Source of the DNA: Muricea muricata
Taxonomy: Eukaryota > Cnidaria > Anthozoa > Malacalcyonacea > Plexauridae
Assembly (NCBI GenBank): GCA_963855995.1
Contig: OY979723.1
Span: forward strand, 2,485,001-2,549,000
Length of the DNA: 64,000 nucleotides
Direction of reading: 5' to 3'
Part shown: positions 44,652-54,205 of the stretch, in pieces
Layout: each line of letters starts with the position of its first letter
Numbering within the stretch: the first letter of the stretch is position 1
The notes under the pieces: model-generated
What the model was told of the DNA's origin: nothing
What the model saw: the letters and a program-made list of their open reading frames with translations, nothing else
The model's database searches: none
Made by a program: the position numbers and the translations under genes

Positions 44652-46338
44652 CTACCTAGCCTTTCTGTGTAGGATCATATATTGTTTATGATCATTGATC
44701 CAACTAAAGTACTTTTGCAAGTTAAAGCCAGATAATAAAGTTGGCTCAACTTTCGAGAAGCAACCATAACTTCTACCAGGTGTTATGGTCAACGCATTCT
44801 GTGATAAAAGTTCACCGATTATCTTTTTCATGTCAGCCTTTTCCGACTTGCGAACGTGCTTCCCTGATCTTTTATACAACAACATTGATTCATCAAAGTT
44901 GTCTGCGAGTTGCTTTGTTATCCCCAATGGATGGCAGATTCGGTTGATGACTTTTCGCTGGCATTGGGACCTAGATTTTTCACAACATCCTTGAAAACTC
45001 TGTTGAGAAATTCTAGGGCAAGATCTAGAGGAATGTTGCCACCCATCTTATTCTTGCGTTTGGAAAATCTGTTCCAAATAAGTTGATAGGCAGCTTTTGG
45101 ACTCAAAAGCGCATTTATCTGGAAGAGCAGATAAAGGCCTTCGAAAGCATACTTATAACTACCTTTGTCATGATGCAGATACAATAAAAGAAATTTCCAA
45201 TTTCTAATAACTCTATCACCGTCACCTTCTGAAATTCCATCAAAGAAATTTAGGATGACCATACCATAGTCGAGAAGAGCTTTCTGGTAGTTATACATGT
45301 CATCTTGAACGACATCATCGTGGATTTCAGTGAGAAGAGGTTGCTCTTGTATACTGACAGGTGGACTATGAGACTGTTCGTGACTTTGTCTCCACTTTCC
45401 ATCAGATTGGAAAGTTTTCTTGCAACCTGGAAAACGACACTTGTACCGACCATCAAGTGTTCTAGCCTTTGAATCCCGAAGCTCTCTCTCTTCCAACTGT
45501 TTGACTGCTTTAACAATTTTCTTGTGCTTTACTTCATCAAGGATGTACTTATCAACAATGGAAGTAGACAACTTTGTCAAATACTCTTTCTTATCTTTGT
45601 TGTTCCATGTTTCTACATTGTTCAAGCTATCCGGCTCTTCTAAACTCTCCATTCCTATTTCAATCATGCCAGCAGCAACAACACGTGACTGGACTTCCAG
45701 GGTAAAGAAACGGCGGTTGGCATTAACCGCTGAATCTATATCCTTCTTAACTGATCGACGATTGATGAGGTTTCGATCACTAAACATGGTGCACTTATCA
45801 GAGGCGGACACTGGATTGTACAAACGGGAAAATAGTACCTGTTGGAGAAAGATATTAAAATTTGTGAACATTATGATACAGTAATCATGAAAGAATATTT
45901 TTATAGAATCAGTTATTTGTTATTTTCAGTTATTTGTTATTTTCAGTTATTTGTTATTTTCTGTCTTTTAACAATACCGTTGCTATTTGCACACATTTAT
46001 TGGAAATTTGTACACATTTAAGATTGAAAATGTTAAGAAACAAATCTTTATACAAAGGTATGGACAAAATTTGTACAAATTGCAGTCAAATTTCGTGCAG
46101 ACCTCTGTAAGAACTGAAGTATCAATCTCGCTCTCTTTCGTAGTTTGTCCAAACACTGTCGGCAAATGTATGGCGAAGCATCGAATACCTCGAACGGCAA
46201 TTGCTGAATGGCTTCTTTAATGTTGAATTTGGACTTGCCGATGATTAAATATCTTTCGTGTTTAAGTTTAATCACACGGAAACACAAAATACAACAAATG
46301 TTGGCTTCTGAATATAAAACAGAATGCGCGTCCGCCAT
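44652..46338 (-). pseudogene. DUF6589-like zinc-finger transposase, internally deleted and frameshifted
   Basis: The first exon (start at 46336-46338, MADAHSVLYSEANICCILCF) has two Cys pairs (C-x2-C and CRQC), like the N-terminal zinc domain I associate with DUF6589 proteins of cnidarians. A second block enters at a good acceptor (TTTCTCCAACAG, before 45842) and gives SDRNLINRRSVKKDIDSAV, then a C2H2 finger (C-x4-C-x13-H-x3-H in CRFPGCKKTF...HEQSH) and the C-terminal domain (GDGDRVIRNWKFLLLYLHHD, GGNIPLDLALEFLNRVFKDV). One base is missing in the T-run at 44952-44955; the tail (ITKQLADNFDESMLLYKRSG) continues in the next frame. The several hundred residues expected between the two zinc regions are absent. 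The family call rests on memory, not on a search. Confidence 0.75.
45911..45961. repeat. 17-bp tandem repeat, three copies
   Basis: AGTTATTTGTTATTTTC repeated three times inside the transposase gene, in the gap between its two coding blocks. It may mark the junction of an internal deletion. Confidence 0.9.
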
Positions 46339-46406
46339 GAATATTTATGCGTACCGGAAATATTTTTGAGCTAACGTGTACGGAAATTTATTTAATTATG
46401 CAGGTC

Positions 46407-46495
46407 TAAGTGCTACGTCAGGGAACACGATTAGGTCTCCAGTTTAGCAGACTGGAATTATCCCCCCTTGGAAATTCCAGGCGGCAAGCAGGCTA
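46407..46495 (-). repeat. Right terminal inverted repeat, 89 bp
   Basis: On the minus strand begins TAGCCTGCTTGCCGCCTGG. Same length as the left TIR, with two differences. Confidence 0.9.
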
Positions 46496-46503
46496 TAATA
46501 GTG
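46496..46503 (+). repeat. 8-bp target-site duplication, right copy
   Basis: TAATAGTG, identical to 41900-41907. Confidence 0.85.
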
Positions 46504-47149
46504 AAGTATTATTACAATTTAAAACGAGTTTGTTATTCGCACGACAATATTAAATCTCGTATTAAATTGCAGTGGAATTTTAATATACATTCTATTTGAT
46601 AGTATCGCGTCTGTGAAATTGTATTAAAGCGCGTTTGTTTTGTCGACAATAATTTTCCAACATTACCATTTGGGCTAATAGTCAACTGTAATCAAAGTTA
46701 ACAAACCACAGTTAAACAGAGACGCTGCATAATATATTCATGTTATGTTCTAAAACGCATCTGCTGTTCACGCGACATTATTTGCCGTGGAATTATGACA
46801 GTTTTAAATTTCGTGTGTTTGTGATCTAGCAAATATTTGCAACAAACATAATTATACAACAACTAATTATTTCAGAGTTCACTGTAGCTGTAAGAAAATC
46901 GTTAATTCCTTATCGATATGGCATTTGCTTTTCGACTTCGTTCATCGTTGACCCCTTTTGACCCCTGATGCTTAAGCCAGTCTGAAACATGATATCTTCT
47001 GGCAGACAAACTGAGTCAAGCCGAGTAATGTACTGGCAGGGTAGTAATGCACACTATCCCACTGAATATATTTTGGGTAAATGTCATTTTCCAATAACCT
47101 ATAAAATAATTAAAGCTCCGCAACATTCCCTACCTTGCAGGTAACCTAG

Positions 47150-48457
47150 TATATAGTTTTAGTATAATTTATTAGGACTCGGACATATGGTCGAAGATAT
47201 AATGCAAGTATATAATCAAAGTGAAACGTGTTGTGTCAATTCGTTCATGGCGAACCCCCGCTAAAGTTCTCTGCTATCATCGTAGTACAAATCACAACGC
47301 AATAAATTGAAATCCGCTAATATAATTCAGCTATTGAGACGATCGAGACATCTATTCACCAATACAGTTATCAACTTTACATGCAATAATGTGGATCGTG
47401 CGGAGTATGTTTAGATAGAACATCCTCTTTGTCTAACTATATTCAATACGACAAGGCTCGTATTATGCATGAACACTGACATAAAAGTCAACACTCCCCA
47501 TTCTATATATTTCCCGTGATAAAAATATTTCCCTTTCAAAAAAGGGTAGCAACTTCTAGAGTGCTCCCCCAACCTACCGCATATAGCCAAAACGTCATAT
47601 GGGGCCGGGAATTTTTTTTTAATGTTTACGCGTTCGATGCTAAATTATTCTAATACATGTAAATTTCATATTAACTTCGACGCCAAATTGCAAGTGATGC
47701 ATGATTTTGTTGAGCTTATATCTCCTCCGCAGGCGCTCGTTTAGAGAAGGTTGTCGGCGGGCTGAGCGAGTGAGAAGTGCGTGAAGTTAGATGTCAGATT
47801 TCGAGAAGAAACGCCTGCGAAATAATGATCGATAATCGGGCGATCCTAAAATATTTCCTATAAATATGCGCCGTCGAAAATTTTTTGACCTTTTTCCAAT
47901 AACATTTCGAGCAGGATATTGAGGATTTAGCGGACTAGAGAATTTTAGCAGGCACTATTGACTTACTGAGCACGCACCTTGACCAAACCAAAAACCTTCT
48001 TACGTATGATAAAATTATGTTATATACATGCAATTTCTACTTTAAGCCATTCTACCACAGTTTAATCAACAAACGACGGAGAACTTTAAGGGTATAATGG
48101 ATAAGGCATTATACTTAAACAACACTTAACAGGCAACCACTTAAACAAATAGATATTTGGGCTGCTCTAATTAAAAATATAATTTGCAAGTCGAAGAATA
48201 GTTAAATAGACGCTTGTCATAAAAGCCAGTGTTATAGCTTAGCTGATGAGACTAGCTTGATTTAAATGCAATACTATACAAGTTGGATCTTGGGTGTTTG
48301 AACGTTCGTGATCTTGAGTGTTTGAACGTTCGTGCAATCTAGGCAAAAAACCTTTCAGTTTTTAAGTCGTACTTTTTTGCAGGGGCGGGTCAATTAGATT
48401 ATGTGTTTATACTCTCAACTAGCATCTGCATTATGCAAATGTTCTTCTAAAAGCTTT
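47150..48457. other. Diverged spacer of the array unit, right part
   Basis: No gene. It resumes at TATATAGTTTTAG and runs parallel to 28040-28900 and 39010-39600, including the TTCGACGCCAAATTGCAAGTG block near 47677 and the doubled TTTGAACGTTCGTG near 48296-48330. Confidence 0.6.
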
Positions 48458-48476
48458 AACACCTGCACATCGCTTT
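48458..48476 (+). promoter_or_regulatory. Conserved upstream 19-mer
   Basis: AACACCTGCACATCGCTTT, 57 bases before the ATG at 48534. Same CACCTG variant as the 39680 gene. Confidence 0.55.
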
Positions 48477-48533
48477 GCATTTCGTGACGGCACATCATTG
48501 AACGTTCAGGTAGAAAAGAGTTTCGTTTTAAAA

Positions 48534-49391
48534 ATGGATTTAGCAATTTACATCCATTTAATACTTTTGTGCGTTGTGAACATAATCTTTGCTTTCTCTG
48601 GGGTCGTTTTGAACACGTTGGTGATAGTCAGTTTTTGGAAATCGTCACAACTTCGAAAGAAATTATGTCATTTCATGATCATGGTGTTGTCGTGTTTCGA
48701 TTTGGTCTCAGTGGTAACGAATCATTCGGCAACATTGCTTTACCTTATCTCTTGGTTAAGGGAGGATTATGATTTGATAGTCAATTCAGAGCTGTATGTG
48801 GATTTTCTTACCATATTTTATATATATGCTTTCTTCGCACTTCTCGTGATGAGTTTTGAAAGATATCTGGGAGCGTATTATCCGCTTTTTCATCGCACAT
48901 CATTAACCAGACGTAGACTGTTAACTCTTCTTGCAATATTACTCATTTTCTTCACCTCCTTGTACGTGATCTCTACAAACGACATGGTCATTTCCAGAAC
49001 TTTCGTGAAATTATTTTATATTGTTGTTTCTTCTCCCCCATTGCTGTACATGAACTTTAAACTGTTCAAAATTTCCCGATATTTACGCCGCACAAAAATA
49101 TCTTCAGGAAGAAGAACGACGGTAAATTTGAAAAGTATTTCTGTTTGTTTATTGGTTGTTGCCTGTCTTGTGGTATTGTCCATTTCAGTCATCGTGTTCA
49201 TTGTTTTCGACATTATCTCCGAAAATAAACTGGCCTCCAGTGTAAAGTTTTCTTACGTCTGGGCAAAGACTACTTGGAACATGAATTACACATTTAACAG
49301 TTTGATCTTTTTTTGGAAGAACAAAGTTTTACGCACAGAAGGAATGAAGATACTAAAGGCTTTGAAGATCGTCTTTTCGGATTTTAATTGA
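48534..49391 (+). CDS. Class A GPCR, subfamily B, intact, altered C-terminal tail
   Basis: A 285-residue receptor starting MDLAIYIHLIL. An in-frame ATG at 48498 would add 12 residues, but the second ATG matches all relatives. All helices and landmarks are intact (Asn27, Asp56, E-R-Y, SSPPLLYMNFKLF, NSLIFFW). Near the end one A is missing at about 49365, so the common LKDRLFGS tail becomes LKIVFSDFN and the protein ends at a new stop. Only the last seven to nine residues change, so function may be kept, although tail trafficking or phosphorylation signals could differ. The base before TM7 Asn-Ser also differs (NYTFNSL for NCTFNSL). Confidence 0.88.
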   Translation: MDLAIYIHLILLCVVNIIFAFSGVVLNTLVIVSFWKSSQLRKKLCHFMIMVLSCFDLVSVVTNHSATLLYLISWLREDYDLIVNSELYVDFLTIFYIYAFFALLVMSFERYLGAYYPLFHRTSLTRRRLLTLLAILLIFFTSLYVISTNDMVISRTFVKLFYIVVSSPPLLYMNFKLFKISRYLRRTKISSGRRTTVNLKSISVCLLVVACLVVLSISVIVFIVFDIISENKLASSVKFSYVWAKTTWNMNYTFNSLIFFWKNKVLRTEGMKILKALKIVFSDFN

Positions 49392-50593
49392 GGATATGAT
49401 ATACTGTACTAGTTCATAAACTCATGTAGTTGCAATTTGTTTTAGAACAACGCAATAAAGTTCTTGTGTATGACAGTAACTAGTAAATATAACGAAATGG
49501 TCGCTTTGGCGATTTTGAGAGGTTCAAAGGTTTTGTATATACGTCTTTATTAACAGAAAATTTGAAATTAATAGGGTTTCATAGTTCATAGCCATAAGTT
49601 GTAGCAGACGCGTCGATGCGTTGAAGTAATAAAACTTTTTTTCTGTTTCAATTAATATAGGAAAATGAAGTTGATTTTCAAATATTATACGTAGACACAC
49701 TTGGTATATATGTTGATGTTGTTTGATAGACGCAACTTTCTAAGACCTAAATTATTCATTTAAATATCGTAAAGTAATAGCGTCAACTATTTAAGTAATT
49801 ACTATTTGGCCTCATGCTCTATAATTATTTGACGGTATCAGTTGCATGTTCTTTAATAACTGTAAGATGAATACATCTGGTCTGTTTTTAAATAAAACAA
49901 TCAATTGAAACGTAGTATGAAATAGATAATACAGTTGCTTATATTTGAGCAAACGAAAAACGAAATGGCATATCCTCTATATAATATCTATATTGAAAAT
50001 TGTTTCGCAAACAAACTGACAAGATGGGTGTAAAATGACCTGTTTTTTAAGCTTTTTCAGATATAAAACCTTACGGTTTCGCCTCGGGTTTTATATCTGA
50101 TAAAGCACTCCTGCTCGTATTTTGAATATTACTTAAATATACCTGAGATTATTCTAAGCTTGAGTTGCCACAACTTTTCAGATGGGAAATATTTGTAATG
50201 TTGGGAGTTCAAACTTTATGTAAAGTTGGGGAATTTAGAATTTTATGTAACTTTACACAATCGCTCGCCTTTGGCTAGCTATATTCAATACGAGACTGCA
50301 CGTTTTATGCATGAATATTACATAAAAGTCAACACTCCCCATTCTATCTATTTCCCGTGATAAAAAATATTTTCCGTTCAAAAAAATGGTATAGCAACTT
50401 CAGCTTAAAATAATCCCTGGAATTTACGTTTATATTTTCGATGATGGATTGTCTACGCAGGTTTTCTTCGTTTAGGATAAAGGTTTTCAAGTTATTTCGA
50501 CCTAACTACTGTTTCAGGTATCTTAATGTATGCAAAACCCCGTTTTGATTAATTAATTACGTTTAAACACTTTCAAAATTACGTTCAAAGATC
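49392..50593. other. Spacer related to the 18954 gene's 3' flank
   Basis: No gene. The region 49392-50400 parallels 19809-21600. Near 49980 it carries the uninterrupted version of the site where a 727-bp MITE sits in the other copy. Confidence 0.6.
49978..50140 (-). repeat. Dispersed hairpin repeat, copy 3
   Basis: Close to 21193-21376: ATTGAAAATTGTTTCG...GATATAAAACCTTACGG...CGGGTTTTATATCTGATAAAGCACTCC. Central hairpin about 50047-50101. Confidence 0.7.
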
Positions 50594-50973
50594 AATGTTT
50601 AGCGCAGAAGGAACAGAGAAGACGTTGAAAGATTGTTCAAAAGCTCTTTTGGAATGACTTTATTGGTCTGTTGTATTATACAATAATTTATACAATAATT
50701 CGGCTAGGACAGTACTTATGTTACATTAAAGCTCTTAACAAAAATCTACGTCGTAACATTATGTTATATAATATTCCTCCATAAAAACTTCAAGAGCTCC
50801 ATATTGCTTTGCATAGTTCCGTGTTGGCGCATCATAAATGAATTTGAGATTCGAAATATAGTTTCGATGGAAAAATAGATTTCAACGTTATTCAGTTAAT
50901 GTTCTTATGCGTTGTGAGTAAAATAGTCCTTACTTTCTCTGGGATCATTTTGAACACATTGGTCATTGCATGG
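50594..50973 (+). pseudogene. Vestigial subfamily B receptor pieces
   Basis: Two small remnants. At 50594-50640 the DNA resembles a B-gene end (GTTTAGCGCAGAAGGAACAGAGAAGACGTTGAAAGATTG, compare the KVLRTEG...LKTLKD coding region). At 50874-50973 it resembles a B-gene start (TTCAGTTAATGTTCTTATGCGTTGTGAG ... TTTCTCTGGGATCATTTTGAACACATTGGT, compare TM1), with the ATG changed to ATA and frame stops. Only about 35 codons of TM1 survive. The upstream motif is kept before it (50792-50810). No product is possible. Confidence 0.7.
50792..50810 (+). promoter_or_regulatory. Upstream 19-mer before a relic gene
   Basis: AAGAGCTCCATATTGCTTT, 63 bases before the former start codon. Shows that the motif belonged to the ancestral gene unit. 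Confidence 0.45.
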
Positions 50974-52111
50974 AAAATCAACGACGTTACATATTGCAGT
51001 TCTGAACATATTAATGTTGCAAGGGCCGTTCATTACGCACAGAAAATGCTTTTATTGACATCAAGAAAGGGGCTTTAAGCAAGTGAGGTCCCGGCTAGGT
51101 GATTTATCCCGTTTGCCATGTAATCACAACATTACCTTAGCAGCGTTTATAATGGAAGCCGCGGTACCGCAAAATTGTCCCACCTCTGTAAAGCGGGACA
51201 AACGCTCCTGTTAGTTGTAGTGACCAAAAAGCTATATAGCCATACGTAATAAATGAAAAACATCAATTCGTTTTTGAGAGTGAAACTTTGATCTTGAACA
51301 ACAATACTACACAGCAAAAAATGAACAACCTGTTCTGGCCTGATGAAAACAGCAATGAACAATGTTTTGCTGCCCACATTGTTCAATGTTGTCAACAATG
51401 TTGTTCAACATTGTTAAATCTGATTGCAGGCTAATTCAGGCTCAACAACACTGAACAATATTGTTGACAACATTGAACAATGTGGGCAGCAAAACATTGT
51501 TCATTGCTGTTTTCATCAGGTCAGAACAGGTTGTTCATTTTTTGCTGTGTAGCTAAAAAATACTTCTTTTTTAGTAGCAAACATTAATATAATTTTCTCT
51601 TCTGCTCTTACTGCATGCATATATGCATTGTTTGTATAATATATATGCGTTAATGTGTTTCTTTGGGCATAATATTTGTCTGAAAACGATTTAGATAAAA
51701 ATTTCCAACCATATAATATCGCTATTAAATATATGCAATAATTTGAATAATATTTTTATGCTCACTCTCTTAATATATAGCGTTTGTAGAAAGTAGTTTA
51801 TCAAAATCTACGTCAAAAACTGTTTAAACATGACAGTTCTACGGTAAATCTATATTGAGTTTATGCGTAGGCTGCAGTAAATCAAACTTAAATTTTTATA
51901 TTAACCAGAAAAAGTATTTAGGCAATTGAGCGAAGCAAGACTCTTGAGTTTGACAGTCAATCTGACAATCAGTTGGACAATTGCAGTCTGTACAAGAAAT
52001 GTAAACAGAGAAGGCCTCTACGCTTGAAATGTCGAAGACTTTATAGTGTTTCAATATTTTAAGGTAATTCGCAACACGTCTTATTTGCGTGTCAGCGTTT
52101 CACTAAACTGC
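50974..52111. other. Spacer with a long palindrome
   Basis: No gene. It contains the foldback element at 51307-51552 and, near its end, the B-gene leader block (GTTTCAATATTTTAAGGTAATTCGCAACACG). Confidence 0.55.
51307..51552. repeat. Foldback element, 246 bp, nearly perfect arms
   Basis: Arms of about 105 bases (starting CTACACAGCAAAAAATG and ending CATTTTTTGCTGTGTAG) with only a few mismatches around a loop of about 35 bases. The arms are rich in AACAATGTTG-like words. No coding capacity. The terminal CACAGCAAAAA word resembles the sequence TTACATAGCAAAAACGCC on the minus strand near 62600, which may belong to a related MITE. Confidence 0.85.
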
Positions 52112-52130
52112 AACAGCTTCACATTGCTTT
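52112..52130 (+). promoter_or_regulatory. Conserved upstream 19-mer
   Basis: AACAGCTTCACATTGCTTT, 60 bases before the ATG at 52191; the E-box is lost by one change. Confidence 0.45.
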
Positions 52131-52190
52131 ATATTCCATATCGGTGCATCCCACGACACTAATATCTCTAAGTTAACTTTCTATTCCAAG

Positions 52191-52948
52191 ATGGATCTAA
52201 GCGTTTACATCCAGTTAATATTCTTGTGGGTTGTGAACATAATTTTTGCTTTCTCTTGGCTCATTTTAAACACGTTGGTGATAGTCAGTTTTTTGAAATC
52301 TTCACAACTTCGAAAGAAATTATGCCATTTCATGATCATGGTGTTGTCGTGTTCCGATTTGGTCGCAGTCATAACGAATCACCCTGGATTAATGCTTTTT
52401 ATTATTGCTTGGTCAAGGGAGGATTGTAATTTATTGTTCACTTGGAAGACGTATTTGCATTTTGCCAGAGCGTTTCTTGGATTTTCTTTTTGCGCACTTC
52501 TTGCGATAAGTATTGAACGATATCTGGGAGCGTATTATCAGATCTTTCATCGCACATCTGTAACCAGACGTAGACTGCTAGCTCTTCTTGCAATATTACT
52601 AATTTTTCAGACTGCCTTGCACGTGATTGCTGCAGACAACGTGATAATTTCCACGAAAATCTCCCGAAAAAGGAACGACCAAAAATTTGTAAACTGTTTC
52701 CACTTGTTTGTTGGTTGTTGCCAGTCTCGTGGTACTGTCCATTTCAGTCAGTTTATAGGCGTTGTCTTCAATATCAACACTAAAATAAGCAGGCTTCCAG
52801 AGCTTGGTTATCATACATCTGGGCAACAACAGTATATATCATGAACTGCACGTTAAACAGTTTGATCTTCTTCTGGAAGAACAAAGTTTCTCGCATAGAA
52901 GGAATGAAGATACTGAAGAGGTTGAAAGATCGTCTTTTCGGATCTTAA
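52191..52948 (+). pseudogene. Subfamily B GPCR pseudogene lacking TM5
   Basis: Starts MDLSVYIQLIF, with TM1 to TM4 intact (Asn27, Asp56, SIERYLGAYYQIFHR). After IISTKIS a deletion of roughly 100-150 bases removes TM5 and much of loop 3. Reading then continues out of frame through the TM6 DNA (TGTTTGTTGGTTGTTGCC) to a stop at 52844. The ancestral tail (NSLIFFWKNKVSRIEGMKIL) is visible in another frame as far as the old stop at 52946-52948. The 3' half is the likely source of the 3' half of the pseudogene at 58501. Confidence 0.85.
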
Positions 52949-54134
52949 GTGATAACTGTGTCGATATACCGTGTTACATTCATAAGCTGGTACAATTATA
53001 TTCTCAGACTAAGGTGCTCCGATATAGGAATGAGTTAATTGTAGTAATCAATAATATTTTCATTCCAATCTTAAAACTTTCAATTTATTTTTTGTTAACC
53101 TTTGTATATGTCCTTGTAAAAATAAATTATTTTGTTTACTTCTAACGATTACTCAACGATTACTCAACGCAATCCTATCAGGATTTAGTTCCTTGTTCGA
53201 TACTTGTAAGTAATAAGTTTTAAACATAGTGTTTCAATATATAGACAATTACATTTGTTGTAGTATGAAAATTTACGAATTAATGAGTATCTGATCAGAA
53301 TCGACACAAAAGTTCGCTCGTTGAAACTAAAAAAATGTATTGAAAAAGTTAATGCTGATATCTCGCGCGTTCGTCTGACTAACTTTGAAGTCCACCAACC
53401 ACGACAAACATCGACCATGACTACCACGCGTGTATCGCGCGCGCGCATCCCGCACCGCCTTAGACGAGGCTGGACCATGTGTAAATAGCCGGTCGGCAAT
53501 AGTATCCCTTCCCCCGGCCTTCTTAAGCTGTAGTAACATGCAGATCAATAAAATTAAAAAACAACCTTTATAACCGTAACAAGTCAAAACATTTTGGTGA
53601 AAGAAAAGCGACCCTTTCCTGAGAATCAACAGCGGAATTCAAGCTATACGCTTTCGCATTTATTCACCATATTCAGATGACAACAAACCATCTACAACAG
53701 TTCGTTATTTTGGTTGGCAAGCGTTTTCTGTTACACAAACGGGTATTGTATGCGCCAATATTTTGATCTTTTTCCCGTTGCCATCTGTCTAAATATGAAT
53801 ATGAATATGATTAAGATTACCATCCAATATGTCTTTATGCGTTTCTACTGTATTTTGATTACTTTTTGCTGTTTTAATATGTTATCTTTTTTATCAATCT
53901 GTTAGTAGATATGAATTAGATATCGTTTTCATTTTAAAAAACTCATTAATCTAAAAAATGCAAAAATAACTTCGGGGGTTGAAGGCTCTTGATCAGTTGG
54001 AAGCTTGTAGTTTACACAAGATAGACAAACATTGAAAGGGAAACTTCACATTCTGTACTGGTTCAATAGCAGCCGGTAGCTTATACTTACGTTTCAAATT
54101 TGAAATACCATAACAGTAATCCTTCACAAACGTC
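52949..54134. other. Spacer with repeats shared by the 54-61 kb genes
   Basis: No supported gene. Blocks at 53225-53400 and 53515-53900 recur before the 58501 and 60691 loci (near 55760-56200 and 59810-60400). A minus-strand frame in them repeatedly reads CFLILLICMLLQLKKA, but frames around it are not conserved. Confidence 0.5.
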
Positions 54135-54153
54135 AACCGGTGCATATTGCTTT
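54135..54153 (+). promoter_or_regulatory. Upstream 19-mer, diverged form
   Basis: AACCGGTGCATATTGCTTT, 52 bases before the ATG at 54206. It keeps TGCATATTGCTTT; the E-box is replaced by ACCGGT. Confidence 0.5.
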
Positions 54154-54205
54154 ATATTCGGCGAAATAACATAACTTCAACTGTTCATCGGGTTTTTCTT
54201 AAAAA

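Larger units (their letters stand above)
41908..46495. mobile_element. DNA transposon with RecQ-type helicase and DUF6589-like transposase genes, 4588 bp
   Basis: Both ends are present: 89-bp TIRs with two mismatches and an 8-bp target duplication. Inside lie two convergent genes, a helicase on the plus strand and a zinc-finger transposase-like gene on the minus strand, and both are damaged. The pairing of a superfamily 2 helicase with this transposase type recalls the helicase-bearing Academ lineage (AcademH), but I remember shorter target duplications for Academ elements, so this assignment is uncertain. Well-kept termini suggest it moved fairly recently and could still be mobilised by a complete relative. 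Confidence 0.85.
41332..47149. mobile_element. Composite insertion of about 5.8 kb in an array spacer
   Basis: In the three related spacers (about 28035, 33135 and 38275) TTTATTATT runs directly into ATATATAGTTTTAG. Here 5.8 kb separates the two halves. The inserted block holds a 4588-bp transposon (41908-46495) flanked by about 1.2 kb of other sequence. The outer arms share an inverted match (AGAAGATATCATGTTTCAGGC at 41513 and its near-complement at 46981-47001) plus AAAAGCAAATGCC pieces, so the outer part may itself be an older foldback element. Its exact ends and target duplication are not resolved. Confidence 0.7.
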
